Source: Clostridia bacterium (GTDB lineage Bacteria; Bacillota; Clostridia; Lachnospirales; Lachnospiraceae). Taken from it: 64,000 bases of DNA. Positions 33,352 to 43,002 of this stretch are shown here, in pieces. The stretch's first letter is position 1, and every line of letters starts with the position of its first letter. The DNA lies in the NCBI GenBank assembly GCA_009929615.1, contig SAAB01000003.1, forward strand, positions 1-64,000. Reading direction: 5' to 3'. The notes below the pieces were generated by a model. The model was not told the origin of the DNA. It worked only from the letters and a program-made list of their open reading frames with translations, and did no database searches. The position numbers and the translations under genes are program-made.

Positions 33352-35823
33352 CTATATTTCTACAGAAACCTTATCAAGATGCCAGATATCTCTGACATAC
33401 TCTTCAATTGTCCGGTCTGAACTGAATTTACCTGAATTGGCTGTATTGAGCATTGCCATCTTTGCCCAATGGGCTTTATCCTGATATGCTTTATTCACTC
33501 TGGCCTGAGCTTCTGCATATGAACGGAAATCTTTAAGGATGAAATACTGGTCTGCCCGTCCGTAGGATGGTGTCAGAAAAGAGGTGTAAATTTCCCGGAA
33601 CATCTCGCCATCACCATTGCAGTAAGTTCCATCAATAAGCTGATCCATCACTTTTTTAATATCCGCATCATTCTGATAAATCTCCTGCGGATGATAGCCG
33701 CCATTCGCTTCATAGGCCATAACTTCTTCCGAAGTCATTCCGAAAATAAAAGCGTTTTCTGCCCCTACTTCTTCAACAATTTCCACATTGGCCCCATCCA
33801 TAGTTCCAAGGGTTACTGCTCCATTCAGCATAAACTTCATATTTCCTGTACCGGAAGCTTCTTTGCTGGCAGTGGAAATCTGCTCGGATACATCGCTGGC
33901 TGCAAAAATAATCTCTGCATTGGATACCCGGTAATTTTCAATAAATACGACCTTAATCTTACCATTAATCGCCGGGTCATTGTTAATAACATCTGCTACC
34001 GTATTAATAAGCTTGATTGTTTCTTTCGCACGTTTGTATCCGGCAGCGGCTTTTGCACCAAAAATATATGTTGTCGGATAGAAATCCATGTCCGGATTTG
34101 CCTTTAACTGATTATACACATACATAACATGCATAATATTTAAAAGCTGACGTTTATATTCATGCAACCGTTTTACCTGAACATCAAAAATAGAATTCGG
34201 GTCCACTTCAATATGATTATGCTCCTGAATGTACTTCGCCAGACGCAGTTTGTTCTTATATTTTATATCCATGAACTCTTTTTGTGCTTTGGAATCATCT
34301 GCGTACTTTTCAATACCTTTGATTAAAGGCAGGTCTGTAATCCAGCCATCTGTACCAATCTTTTCCGTAACCCACTTTGCTAACAGTGGATTTCCATGAA
34401 GAAGGAAACGTCGCTGAGTGATACCATTTGTCTTATTATTAAATTTCTCCGGCATCATTTCATAGAAATCTTTTAATTCACGTTTTTCCAAAATTTCAGT
34501 ATGCAGACGAGCTACACCATTCACTGAAAATCCTGCAACAATAGCCATATTTGCCATTCGAACCTGACCTTCATATAAGATAGCCATATTCTGAACTTTA
34601 CTGTACTGATTTGGATATAACTGTTCAACCTTCAAAAGGAAACGTCGATTGATTTCCTGTACAATCTGGTAAATTCTAGGAAGGAGACGCATGAATAAAT
34701 CCACCGGCCATTTTTCCAGAGCCTCAGCCATAATTGTATGGTTCGTATAAGCACAGGTTTTTGATGTAATATCCCAGGCTTCATCCCATTCCAGTCCCTC
34801 TTCGTCCATCAGGATACGAATTAACTCTGGAACCGCAACGGTTGGATGGGTATCGTTCAACTGAAAACATACCTTTTCCGGAAGCTTGCTTAAATCATCA
34901 TGTTTTTCTTTATACTTCTGAATAGCCCGCTGAATACTGGCAGATACGAAAAAGTACTGCTGTTTCAAGCGGAGTTCTTTGCCGCTGTAGTGATTATCAT
35001 TTGGATAAAGAACTTCAACAATGTTCTTTGCCAGATTCTCCTGTTCTACCGCATGAAGATAATCACCCTTGTCAAAAGATGCCAGATTAAATTCCTGAAT
35101 CGGCTGTGCATCCCATATTCGAAGTGCATTAACAACGTTATTATTATAGCCAACAACCGGAATATCATAAGGAATTGCCTGAACAGCATCATAGCCATCA
35201 TGAATAAAACGATTTCTATTACGTTCATTATCCCATTCTATCCGTACATAGCCGCCGAATTTAACGGTCTGTACATATTCCGGACGCTTCATCTCAAATG
35301 GATTGCCGTTTTCCAACCAGTTATCAGGCACTTCCACCTGATAACCATCCCGGATTTCCTGTTTAAACATACCATATTTATAGCGGATACCGCATCCATA
35401 TACCGGATAATTCAATGTGGATAAAGATTCAATGAAGCAGGCTGCCAGACGACCCAAGCCGCCATTTCCAAGAGCTGCATCTGGTTCTTCGTCTTCAATA
35501 ACATTGATATCAAGTCCTAATTCTTCAAGTGCTTCTGCCACTTCATCATAACAACAGAGATTAATAAGGTTATTACCCAATGCCCTGCCCATCAAAAATT
35601 CCATGGATAAATAATAGACATATTTTGGGTCCTTTTCTTTATAGGCTTTCTGGGTAGCCAGCCAATGATCAATAATCAAATCCTTAACTTCAAAGGCAAC
35701 TGCCTGAAAAAGTTCCTGTTTCGTTGCTGTTTCCAAAGTCTTCCTATATAAAGACTTTAAATTATCCAGCACTTCTCTTTTAAAATATTCTTTGTCAAAG
35801 CCTTGGGATATATTCTTTTCCAA
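33352..35823 (-). CDS. glgP: Glycogen/starch phosphorylase
   Basis: 823 residues, the normal family length. LGNGGLGRLAACF near the N-terminus, and the PLP lysine in EASGTGNMKFMLNGAVTLGTMDGANVEI. VKRLHEYKRQLLN and FNNKTNGITQRRFL are also typical. It releases glucose-1-phosphate from alpha-glucans. Ends 20-odd bases before ileS on the same strand, with the ribosome site TGGAGGGA; no terminator seen between the two genes. Confidence 0.96.
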   Translation of the reverse strand: MEKNISQGFDKEYFKREVLDNLKSLYRKTLETATKQELFQAVAFEVKDLIIDHWLATQKAYKEKDPKYVYYLSMEFLMGRALGNNLINLCCYDEVAEALEELGLDINVIEDEEPDAALGNGGLGRLAACFIESLSTLNYPVYGCGIRYKYGMFKQEIRDGYQVEVPDNWLENGNPFEMKRPEYVQTVKFGGYVRIEWDNERNRNRFIHDGYDAVQAIPYDIPVVGYNNNVVNALRIWDAQPIQEFNLASFDKGDYLHAVEQENLAKNIVEVLYPNDNHYSGKELRLKQQYFFVSASIQRAIQKYKEKHDDLSKLPEKVCFQLNDTHPTVAVPELIRILMDEEGLEWDEAWDITSKTCAYTNHTIMAEALEKWPVDLFMRLLPRIYQIVQEINRRFLLKVEQLYPNQYSKVQNMAILYEGQVRMANMAIVAGFSVNGVARLHTEILEKRELKDFYEMMPEKFNNKTNGITQRRFLLHGNPLLAKWVTEKIGTDGWITDLPLIKGIEKYADDSKAQKEFMDIKYKNKLRLAKYIQEHNHIEVDPNSIFDVQVKRLHEYKRQLLNIMHVMYVYNQLKANPDMDFYPTTYIFGAKAAAGYKRAKETIKLINTVADVINNDPAINGKIKVVFIENYRVSNAEIIFAASDVSEQISTASKEASGTGNMKFMLNGAVTLGTMDGANVEIVEEVGAENAFIFGMTSEEVMAYEANGGYHPQEIYQNDADIKKVMDQLIDGTYCNGDGEMFREIYTSFLTPSYGRADQYFILKDFRSYAEAQARVNKAYQDKAHWAKMAMLNTANSGKFSSDRTIEEYVRDIWHLDKVSVEI

Positions 35824-35849
35824 TCGATTCCCTCCATTACTCTAGGGGC

Positions 35850-38800
35850 TTACGCTTTTTTCACGCCCATAGTCACTGTTTCACCATTAATGTTCCACTC
35901 TTTGACATAGCCGTCCGTATTGCCAAATACTACATCTTCTGCCAGTACATCTGTCTTAACTTCTTCTGCATTTTTTTCAATGATTGCTTTAAGTTTATCA
36001 TTTCCTGTCATAGAAAGATAGATATGATCTGTAACTTCAAAATCTGCTTCCTTACGCATGGTCTGAACTTTAGAAATAATCTCGCGGACAAAACCTTCTT
36101 CAATTAATTCGTCAGTCAGCTGAGTATCCAGGACTACCGTTACATTCTTATCTGTAACTGTTACGTATCCTTCTGTCTGAGCAGAATCAATAAGTAAATC
36201 CTCTTCCAGAAGTTCCGCTGTTTCACCATTGATATTCAAAGTCAGATGGCCTTCTGCTTTCAACTCTGCCATAGCCTTATTACCATCAATGCTGGCAAGG
36301 GCCTGTTTAATACCACCGAGAAGTTTTCCGTATTTTGGTCCAACGGTACGAAGCTGCGGTTTGAAAGTGTAAGAAGTAAAGGCACTTACATCCTCTGCAA
36401 ATTCCATAGTCTTAACATTCAGCTCGTCTTCAACGATTTCCTGATAGAATTCCGGAAGAACTTTTTCTGCTTTCACATACATCTTGCCGATTGGCTGACG
36501 ATTTTTGATATTCGCCATATTTCTACATGCACGTCCGGCAACAACAATCTGCAGAACAACTTCCATATTTGCTTCCAGTTCTTCATCAATAAAGGCTTCA
36601 TTCTCTTCTGGGAAATCGCACAGATGAACACTTTCCGGAGCATTCTTATCTACATTGCACACCAGATTCTGATAGATATCTTCAGTCATGAATGGAATCA
36701 TCGGTGCTGCCACTTTAGCAACGGTAACCAATGCTGTATATAATGTCATGTAAGCATTAATCTTATCCTGTGGCATCTCTTTTGCCCAGAAACGTTCTCT
36801 GCTTCGACGAACATACCAGTTACTCATATCATCTACGAACTCCTGAAGTGCACGGGCTGCTTCCGGAATCTTATAGCTTCCCAGATCATCATCCACTGTC
36901 TTAATCAGGGTATTCAGACGGGACAACAGCCATTTATCCATAATGGATAATTTATCATATTCCAATGTGTATTCGGATGGATTAAATTCATCAATATTCG
37001 CATACAGCACGAAAAATGCATAGGTATTCCACAGCGTACCCATAAATTTACGCTGGCCTTCCATAACGGCCTTGCCGTGGAAACGATTTGGCAGCCAAGG
37101 CGCTGAGTTTACATAAAAATACCAACGAATGGCATCTGCACCATAAGTATTCAGTGCATCAAATGGATCCACTGCATTTCCTTTGGACTTACTCATCTTC
37201 TGTCCGTTTTCATCCTGAACATGGCCCAAAACGATAACATTTTTATATGGAGCCTCATTAAAGAGCAGGGTTGAAATAGCCAGTAATGAATAGAACCAAC
37301 CTCTGGTCTGGTCTACCGCTTCTGAAATAAAGTCCGCCGGGAACTGAGCCTTAAATACGTCTTCATTTTCAAATGGATAATGATGCTGTGCAAAAGGCAT
37401 GGAACCTGAATCGAACCAGCAGTCAATAACTTCCGGCACACGTTTCATGGATTTTCCACATTCCGGACAGATGATTTCAATTTCATCGATATATGGGCGG
37501 TGAAGTTCTACGGTCTTCGCTGCTTCATTGCCACTCATCTCAACCAATTCCTGACGGCTTCCGATAGAGTGCTGATGTCCACATTCACATTCCCAGATAT
37601 TTAAAGGTGTTCCCCAATAACGGTTACGGCTGATTCCCCAGTCCTGAACATTTTCAAGCCAGTCACCAAAACGGCCTTTACCAATACTTTCCGGAATCCA
37701 GTTAATCGTGTTATTATTGCGAATCAGGTCGTCTTTGACTTCTGTCATTTTAATAAACCAGGATTCTCTTGCATAATAAATCAGTGGTGTATCACATCTC
37801 CAGCAATGTGGGTAACTATGCTCAAACTTCGGAGCATCGTATAATAAACCTCTGTTTTTCAAATCATCTAAAATCATTGGGTCAGCTTTTTTAACAAATG
37901 TCCCTGCAAAAGGTGCATCTTCAGACATATTACCTTTAGCATCAACCAGCTGAACAAATGGCATATCATATCTGCGGCCAACACGGGCATCATCTTCACC
38001 AAAGGCTGGTGCCTGATGAACAACACCTGTACCGTCATTTAATGATACATACTCATCACAAAGTACGAAGAAGGCTTTCTTCTTCTGTTTTGCGGCAATT
38101 TTAGCGGCTGCATCATATAAAGGTTCATACTCTTTATATTCCAGTTCTTTTCCTTTAAAGGTAGCCAATACTTCATAAGCCGGAGCTTCCTCTGTTTTTA
38201 ATTTTCCAAGAACTGTATCCAGAAGAGCTTCTGCCATATAGTAAGTATAACCATCTGCAGCTTTAACTTTCGCATAAACTTCATCTGCATTTACACAAAG
38301 TGCAACATTCGAAGGCAGTGTCCAAGGTGTTGTTGTCCATGCCAGAATATAAGCATCTTCATCTTTGACTTTAAAGCGAACAATAGCGGAACGTTCCTTA
38401 ACATCTTTATAGCCCTGAGCAACCTCCTGGGCAGACAATGGTGTTCCACAACGCGGGCAATACGGTACAACCTTAAAGCCTTTATATAAAAGGCCTTTTT
38501 CCCAAATCTGGTTCAATGCCCACCATTCGGATTCAATATAATCATCATTGTAAGTTACATATGGATGTTCCATATCCGCCCAGAAACCAACTGTACCGGA
38601 AAAATCTTCCCACATACCTTTGTATTTCCAGACACTCTCTTTACATTTATCAATAAATGGAATCAGACCATACTCTTCAATCTGGTCTTTTCCGTCTAAT
38701 CCAAGAAGCTTCTCAACTTCCAGCTCTACAGGCAGACCATGGGTATCCCAACCGGCCTTTCTAGGCACCTGATAGCCCTTCATTGTTCTGTATCTTGGAA

Positions 38801-39002
38801 TCATATCCTTAATAACACGGGTCAGAACGTGACCAATGTGTGGTTTTCCATTCGCAGTCGGCGGTCCATCATAAAATGTATATTCCGGTGCTTTCTTGCG
38901 GGAATCAATACTTTTTTTGAAAATTTCTCTTTCCTTCCAGAATTTCTCAGTATTTTTCTCTCTGTCCACAAAGTTCATATTCGTAGAAACTTTATCGTAC
39001 AC
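35850..39002 (-). CDS. ileS: Isoleucyl-tRNA synthetase
   Basis: 1050 residues, the eukaryote-like/long IleRS type. HIGH as PPTANGKPHIGHVLTRV and KMSKS as DENGQKMSKSKGN. CP1 editing region TTPWTLPSNVAL, then a zinc or Cys segment CWRCDTPL. It starts with GTG at 39002, eight bases after GGAGG. Gene lies behind an ATC-specifier T-box that controls it by uncharged tRNA-Ile. No C-terminal mupirocin test was possible, but the length and LPVELEVEKLL segment are in line with the resistant type. Confidence 0.95.
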   Translation of the reverse strand: MYDKVSTNMNFVDREKNTEKFWKEREIFKKSIDSRKKAPEYTFYDGPPTANGKPHIGHVLTRVIKDMIPRYRTMKGYQVPRKAGWDTHGLPVELEVEKLLGLDGKDQIEEYGLIPFIDKCKESVWKYKGMWEDFSGTVGFWADMEHPYVTYNDDYIESEWWALNQIWEKGLLYKGFKVVPYCPRCGTPLSAQEVAQGYKDVKERSAIVRFKVKDEDAYILAWTTTPWTLPSNVALCVNADEVYAKVKAADGYTYYMAEALLDTVLGKLKTEEAPAYEVLATFKGKELEYKEYEPLYDAAAKIAAKQKKKAFFVLCDEYVSLNDGTGVVHQAPAFGEDDARVGRRYDMPFVQLVDAKGNMSEDAPFAGTFVKKADPMILDDLKNRGLLYDAPKFEHSYPHCWRCDTPLIYYARESWFIKMTEVKDDLIRNNNTINWIPESIGKGRFGDWLENVQDWGISRNRYWGTPLNIWECECGHQHSIGSRQELVEMSGNEAAKTVELHRPYIDEIEIICPECGKSMKRVPEVIDCWFDSGSMPFAQHHYPFENEDVFKAQFPADFISEAVDQTRGWFYSLLAISTLLFNEAPYKNVIVLGHVQDENGQKMSKSKGNAVDPFDALNTYGADAIRWYFYVNSAPWLPNRFHGKAVMEGQRKFMGTLWNTYAFFVLYANIDEFNPSEYTLEYDKLSIMDKWLLSRLNTLIKTVDDDLGSYKIPEAARALQEFVDDMSNWYVRRSRERFWAKEMPQDKINAYMTLYTALVTVAKVAAPMIPFMTEDIYQNLVCNVDKNAPESVHLCDFPEENEAFIDEELEANMEVVLQIVVAGRACRNMANIKNRQPIGKMYVKAEKVLPEFYQEIVEDELNVKTMEFAEDVSAFTSYTFKPQLRTVGPKYGKLLGGIKQALASIDGNKAMAELKAEGHLTLNINGETAELLEEDLLIDSAQTEGYVTVTDKNVTVVLDTQLTDELIEEGFVREIISKVQTMRKEADFEVTDHIYLSMTGNDKLKAIIEKNAEEVKTDVLAEDVVFGNTDGYVKEWNINGETVTMGVKKA

Positions 39003-39034
39003 AATAATTCCTCCATTCTTTCTTCTATCTCATT

Positions 39035-39285
39035 TCGTTCATTGTCAGCACAGAAAAGGCCTCCACCGCAAAGGATGAAAGCCCGAAAACATTCATTATA
39101 CCACCTGTGCAACATACCATCATATGCCCTCTCGATAACGGCGAAATGCCGGCTCCCCTACTGTTCTTTCAGTTCGCAACTCCGGAGTGATTTTCAACTT
39201 CACATTACTGATATCCGGCTCACACCCTCCCGGACTCGCTGAAACGCTTCTTGTGAATCTACTGTCTCCATCTTCGTTTTTGCAT
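39035..39285 (-). promoter_or_regulatory. T-box leader of ileS (isoleucine specifier)
   Basis: Minus-strand leader with stem I blocks (GGGTGTGAGCCGG, CTCCGGAGTTGCGAACTGAAAG), the stem III marker CCGTTATCGAGAGGG and the T-box core CAGGTGGTATAATG at about 39107-39094. The specifier triplet ATC lies at 39191-39189 in GAAAATCACTCC, so it pairs with tRNA-Ile. The T-box core departs from the usual AGGGTGGTACCGCG, but TGGT for the tRNA end remains. A terminator GGCTTTCA...GGTGGAGGCC plus Ts (39052-39085) follows, and ATGAA/TTCAT is the competing antiterminator helix. Confidence 0.88.
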
Positions 39286-39290
39286 TCTTA

Positions 39291-39319
39291 ATCATATTAT
39301 ATATTTTTTCGACTGTCAA
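39291..39319 (-). promoter_or_regulatory. Promoter of the ileS T-box leader
   Basis: On the minus strand TTGACA (39319-39314), 17-base spacer, TATGAT (39296-39291). Near-consensus SigA. Confidence 0.85.
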
Positions 39320-39388
39320 CTCTATTTCTTACCAAAGTCTTAAAATTGCTTCTTTTCGCTGCCATCCCTATATTCACCGGGCTTTTTA

Positions 39389-39397
39389 TGATATACT
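39389..39397 (+). promoter_or_regulatory. Extended -10 of the exporter operon
   Basis: TGATATACT (39389-39397) is an extended -10. No good -35 was seen, as in activator-dependent or extended-10 promoters. The region 39398-39459 is AT-rich, with AGGAGGATAAATC before ATG 39460. Confidence 0.45.
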
Positions 39398-39459
39398 TTA
39401 TTTTGTATGACAATCATTTAAGCAACACAACATATATATATAAATTTGGAGGATAAATC

Positions 39460-40743
39460 ATGACCAACCTGACCAAAAAGAAAAAAATACTCTTTATTAT
39501 CGGCGGAGCCGTCCTGCTTCTGGCCATCCTGATTGGCATCTGGCATTTCTTTTTTAGAAAATCCGATAAAGCCGATTCAGGCAATGAGGTTTACACGACA
39601 TCCATTGCCCTTTTGACAGCCAGTACCTCCGGTGCTTCCAACCGTTTTGCCGGTGTTGTTGAACCCCAGCAGACTATAAAGATTCAAAAAGCCACGGACC
39701 GTAAGATTAAAGAGGTTTTTGTCAAAGAGGGGGATACGGTCATAAAAGGGGCTCCTTTATTCTCCTATGATACAGATGAAACTCAGATGAAATTAAGTGA
39801 AGCTGAGTTGGAACTTGAACGTATTACCGGTGAGATATCTACGCTTTACGGCCAGATTGAAATGCTGGAAAAAGAAAAGGCCAAGGCTCCGGAAAGTGAA
39901 GCATTTTCCTACACAACTCAGATTCTCACTGCACAGAACGATGCTAAACGTGCCGAATATAACCAAAAGAGTAAATCCGTTGAGATTGAGCAGATTCGCA
40001 AATCTCTCCAGAATGCCACAGTTACCAGCGATATTGACGGTGTTGTTAAGAGCATTAACGATGGCACAACTCAAAGTTATGATGGCAGTACAGACTCTTC
40101 ATATATGACCATTCTTTCCAATAAAGAATACCGAATTAAAGGTAAAATCAACGAGCAGAACATGGCCTCCATCACAACAGGACAGCCTATGTTAATCCAC
40201 TCCAGAACCGATGACACACTGGTATGGACCGGAACCGTAACAGAAGTCGATACAGAGAACCCGGTAAGCAATAACAACTCTAATATGTATATGTCCGGAA
40301 GTACCGATACGAATACGACGTCATCCTCTTATAATTTCTATGTGGAAATTGAAGCAAACGCACCATTAATGCTGGGACAGCATGTTTTCATGGAACCGGA
40401 TATGGGCCAAACCGAAATCAAAGAAGGACTCTGGCTTCCTTCCTACTATCTTGTCATTGACGGCAACGATGCCTATGTGTGGGTAGCCGGAAAGAAAGAC
40501 AAACTGGAAAAACGTAAAATTACAACGGGTGAACATGATGAAGCGATGGATGAATATCAAATCACCTCCGGATTAAGCACCGACGATTATATCGCATTTC
40601 CTGACGATACCTTAAGTGCCGGTATGCCATGTATAAAAGACGCGGGTATGTCCTCCGGCATGTCCGGCGGCGAAGATGTCTCCGGCATGGGAGGCGCCTC
40701 TTATGAAGGAGAAATCTCAGTGATGGAGGAAACTGCCCAATGA
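39460..40743 (+). CDS. HlyD/MacA-type efflux adaptor, copy 1
   Basis: 427 residues. One N-terminal membrane helix (about 10-30), lipoyl-like halves VKEGDTVIKGAPLFSYDTDETQ and ATVTSDIDGVVKSINDGT, a coiled-coil region between (SEAELELERITGEISTLYGQIEMLEKEK) and a C-terminal barrel DGNDAYVWVAGKKDKLEKRKITTGEHDE. The tail is Gly/Met/Ser-rich. Adaptors of this type couple an ABC permease to export. Its TGA overlaps the next ATG by four bases. Sequence differs from the second adaptor, so this is not a simple duplicate. Confidence 0.88.
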   Translation: MTNLTKKKKILFIIGGAVLLLAILIGIWHFFFRKSDKADSGNEVYTTSIALLTASTSGASNRFAGVVEPQQTIKIQKATDRKIKEVFVKEGDTVIKGAPLFSYDTDETQMKLSEAELELERITGEISTLYGQIEMLEKEKAKAPESEAFSYTTQILTAQNDAKRAEYNQKSKSVEIEQIRKSLQNATVTSDIDGVVKSINDGTTQSYDGSTDSSYMTILSNKEYRIKGKINEQNMASITTGQPMLIHSRTDDTLVWTGTVTEVDTENPVSNNNSNMYMSGSTDTNTTSSSYNFYVEIEANAPLMLGQHVFMEPDMGQTEIKEGLWLPSYYLVIDGNDAYVWVAGKKDKLEKRKITTGEHDEAMDEYQITSGLSTDDYIAFPDDTLSAGMPCIKDAGMSSGMSGGEDVSGMGGASYEGEISVMEETAQ

Positions 40744-41423
40744 TTCTTGAATTAAATCATATTTACAAAGATTATATGCAGGGTAATATGGAAGTTCACA
40801 TTTTAAAGGATGTCTGCCTTTCTGTAGAAAAAGGTGAATATCTTGCCATTATGGGGCCTTCCGGTTCCGGCAAGACAACCTTAATGAACATCATTGGCTG
40901 CCTTGACAAGCCCACTTCCGGTTCTTACAGCCTGAACGGCGAAGATGTTCTTTCCTATTCGGACAATGAACTGTCTGATACGCGCCTTTATAATATTGGC
41001 TTTGTTTTTCAAAGTTTCCATCTGCTCCCGAAACAGAGTGCCCTGGAAAATGTCTACCTGCCGCTGATTTATGCCGGTGTATCAAAAAAGGAACGCACCG
41101 AATTGGCGACAGAGGCTTTGGAACGGGTTGGTTTAGGAGATCGTCTGAACTTTCAGCCAACACAGCTTTCCGGCGGTCAGCAGCAGCGTGTTGCCATCGC
41201 CAGAGCTATTGTAAATCATCCTGCCATTCTTCTTGCAGATGAACCAACGGGTGCTTTAGACAGTCAGTCCGGTGAACAGGTTATGGAACTTTTTCAAAAG
41301 CTCAATGATGAGGGCATAACAATTATTATGATTACCCATGATGCAGATATTGCCGCCCATGCCAAACGCCAGGCAATCATCCGGGATGGCATTTTAACCG
41401 AAGGAAGGGAGGATGAGGCATGA
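40740..41423 (+). CDS. ABC exporter ATP-binding protein (MacB/LolD type)
   Basis: 227 residues. MGPSGSGKTTLMNIIG Walker A, LSGGQQQRVAIARAI signature, LLADEPTGALD Walker B and MITHDADIAAHAKR switch histidine. The GSYSLNGEDV and FQSFHLLPKQSALENV are typical of the MacB/LolD-like group of antimicrobial-peptide and small-molecule exporters. Four-base overlaps on both sides (ATGA) fit a tight operon. Confidence 0.95.
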   Translation: MILELNHIYKDYMQGNMEVHILKDVCLSVEKGEYLAIMGPSGSGKTTLMNIIGCLDKPTSGSYSLNGEDVLSYSDNELSDTRLYNIGFVFQSFHLLPKQSALENVYLPLIYAGVSKKERTELATEALERVGLGDRLNFQPTQLSGGQQQRVAIARAIVNHPAILLADEPTGALDSQSGEQVMELFQKLNDEGITIIMITHDADIAAHAKRQAIIRDGILTEGREDEA

Positions 41424-42988
41424 AAAAACCTTTAGTAATCGCTGTCAGCCTTGTGGCTGCCCTCGGTCTGATTGGTGGAGGCGCGGGAATCTACAACCTT
41501 GTAAAAAATGCCAATACCACCGTAGATGTGACATCCGTCTCCCTGATGTCGATTCCCTATTTCGGCGAAGAAAATTCCTCTTCCGGCATTGTGACCACAA
41601 ATTTAACCCAGGATGTTTACATCACAGAATCTCAGGTTATTCAGGAGGTTCTTGTCAAAGAAGGGGATACCGTTTCTGTAGGCACACCTTTAATGACTAT
41701 GGACAACACCTTGGCTAACCTGGACCTGGAAATGCAGGCACTGTCCATTGATAATATAGATATTCAGATAGCTGCTGCCAATCGGGATGTGGAACTGCTG
41801 CAAAATGCAGTCATTGGTGTCCCTCAGTCAGAGGATTCCGGTGGTACCGTTTCTATAGGAAAGAATGACTCGACACTTCTGTCCTCCTCCGGAAAGTTTA
41901 CAGCCGACCCGGACGCCATTGTTGACCGTCTGGACGAAAAAACAATTTTATTTTTAAAAGAAGGCACCCGGAATATCTATACGGTAAAATGCTCACCGGA
42001 AACTATAATTACGCCTGAGTTTTTATACCGCCTCAAAGGTCTTGATCCTGTTACCGGTCAAAAAGTTTCCGAGCCGATTGTTGTTTTTCTTCAGATTCCT
42101 TCTATTAATAAGCGAATTTATCTGGATGGCTATACCTTTGAAATTCCTTCAGATTTTCACGAGATGACATTAAATGAATTCATGTATGCTTATAATGTCC
42201 AGGTATCTGATATGGGTTCGGACACCTCATCCGGCCCAAATCCCTACGATGGAATTACTTCTGAAGAACGGGATAAACAATTAACTGAAAAAAGAAATAA
42301 ACTTAAATCGTTGGATATCGACCGACGTGAAGCTGTTTTGAAATATGAAAAAATGCGTAAAGACGTTGCTGATGCCACTATCCTAAGTACCGTTAACGGC
42401 CAGGTCAAAGCTGTCGGTGACCCCGAAAAAGCCATCGATGCCACCACACCTTTTATCACTGTAACAAGTCAGGATGGCTTCTACCTCAAAGGTACCGTCA
42501 ATGAACTTAAGCTGACTTCTATAGATATCGGTCAGAGTGTGACCATCACCAATGCCGAAACCGGCACCACTGCAACTGCAGAAATCACTTCCATCTCCGA
42601 CTATCCGGTGTCCGACAGTTCCATGTCCTATGGCATGAACCCAAATACATCGAATTATCCATTTACGGCGGTCATTTCCGATGCCAGTGGCTTTAAGAAT
42701 AATCAATCTGTAAGTGTAAATATTATCAGCAGTGGCGATGGCTCAAGTTCTTCTATTTATATTCCCCGCTCCTATATCCGCGAGGATAATGGCGAATACT
42801 ATGTATTTATCGCCGACGAAAAAGGCCGTCTCAAGAAACAGCCGATTGAAGCCGGAGCCGTTCTCTATGGTTATTATCAGGAAGTCAAAAACGGCCTTAC
42901 TGCGGAAGACCTAATCGCCTTCCCTTATGGAAAAAATGTTAAAGAGGGTATCAAAACGAACGAAACTGATTCCCCTGTCTTATATTAA
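41420..42988 (+). CDS. HlyD/MacA-type efflux adaptor, copy 2
   Basis: 522 residues, a longer adaptor. N-terminal helix (about 5-25), barrel half QEVLVKEGDTVSVGTPLMTMDN, an insertion of about 120 residues (TAD-like DRLDEKTILFLKEGTRNIYTV) with a bar of Ser/Gly, then a coiled coil EERDKQLTEKRNKLKSLDI and second half VNGQVKAVGDPEKAI. Second adaptor in the same operon. Whether it teams with the same permease as a hetero-adaptor or has its own target is open. Confidence 0.85.
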   Translation: MKKPLVIAVSLVAALGLIGGGAGIYNLVKNANTTVDVTSVSLMSIPYFGEENSSSGIVTTNLTQDVYITESQVIQEVLVKEGDTVSVGTPLMTMDNTLANLDLEMQALSIDNIDIQIAAANRDVELLQNAVIGVPQSEDSGGTVSIGKNDSTLLSSSGKFTADPDAIVDRLDEKTILFLKEGTRNIYTVKCSPETIITPEFLYRLKGLDPVTGQKVSEPIVVFLQIPSINKRIYLDGYTFEIPSDFHEMTLNEFMYAYNVQVSDMGSDTSSGPNPYDGITSEERDKQLTEKRNKLKSLDIDRREAVLKYEKMRKDVADATILSTVNGQVKAVGDPEKAIDATTPFITVTSQDGFYLKGTVNELKLTSIDIGQSVTITNAETGTTATAEITSISDYPVSDSSMSYGMNPNTSNYPFTAVISDASGFKNNQSVSVNIISSGDGSSSSIYIPRSYIREDNGEYYVFIADEKGRLKKQPIEAGAVLYGYYQEVKNGLTAEDLIAFPYGKNVKEGIKTNETDSPVLY

Positions 42989-43002
42989 AGGAGGCCCCGA
43001 TT

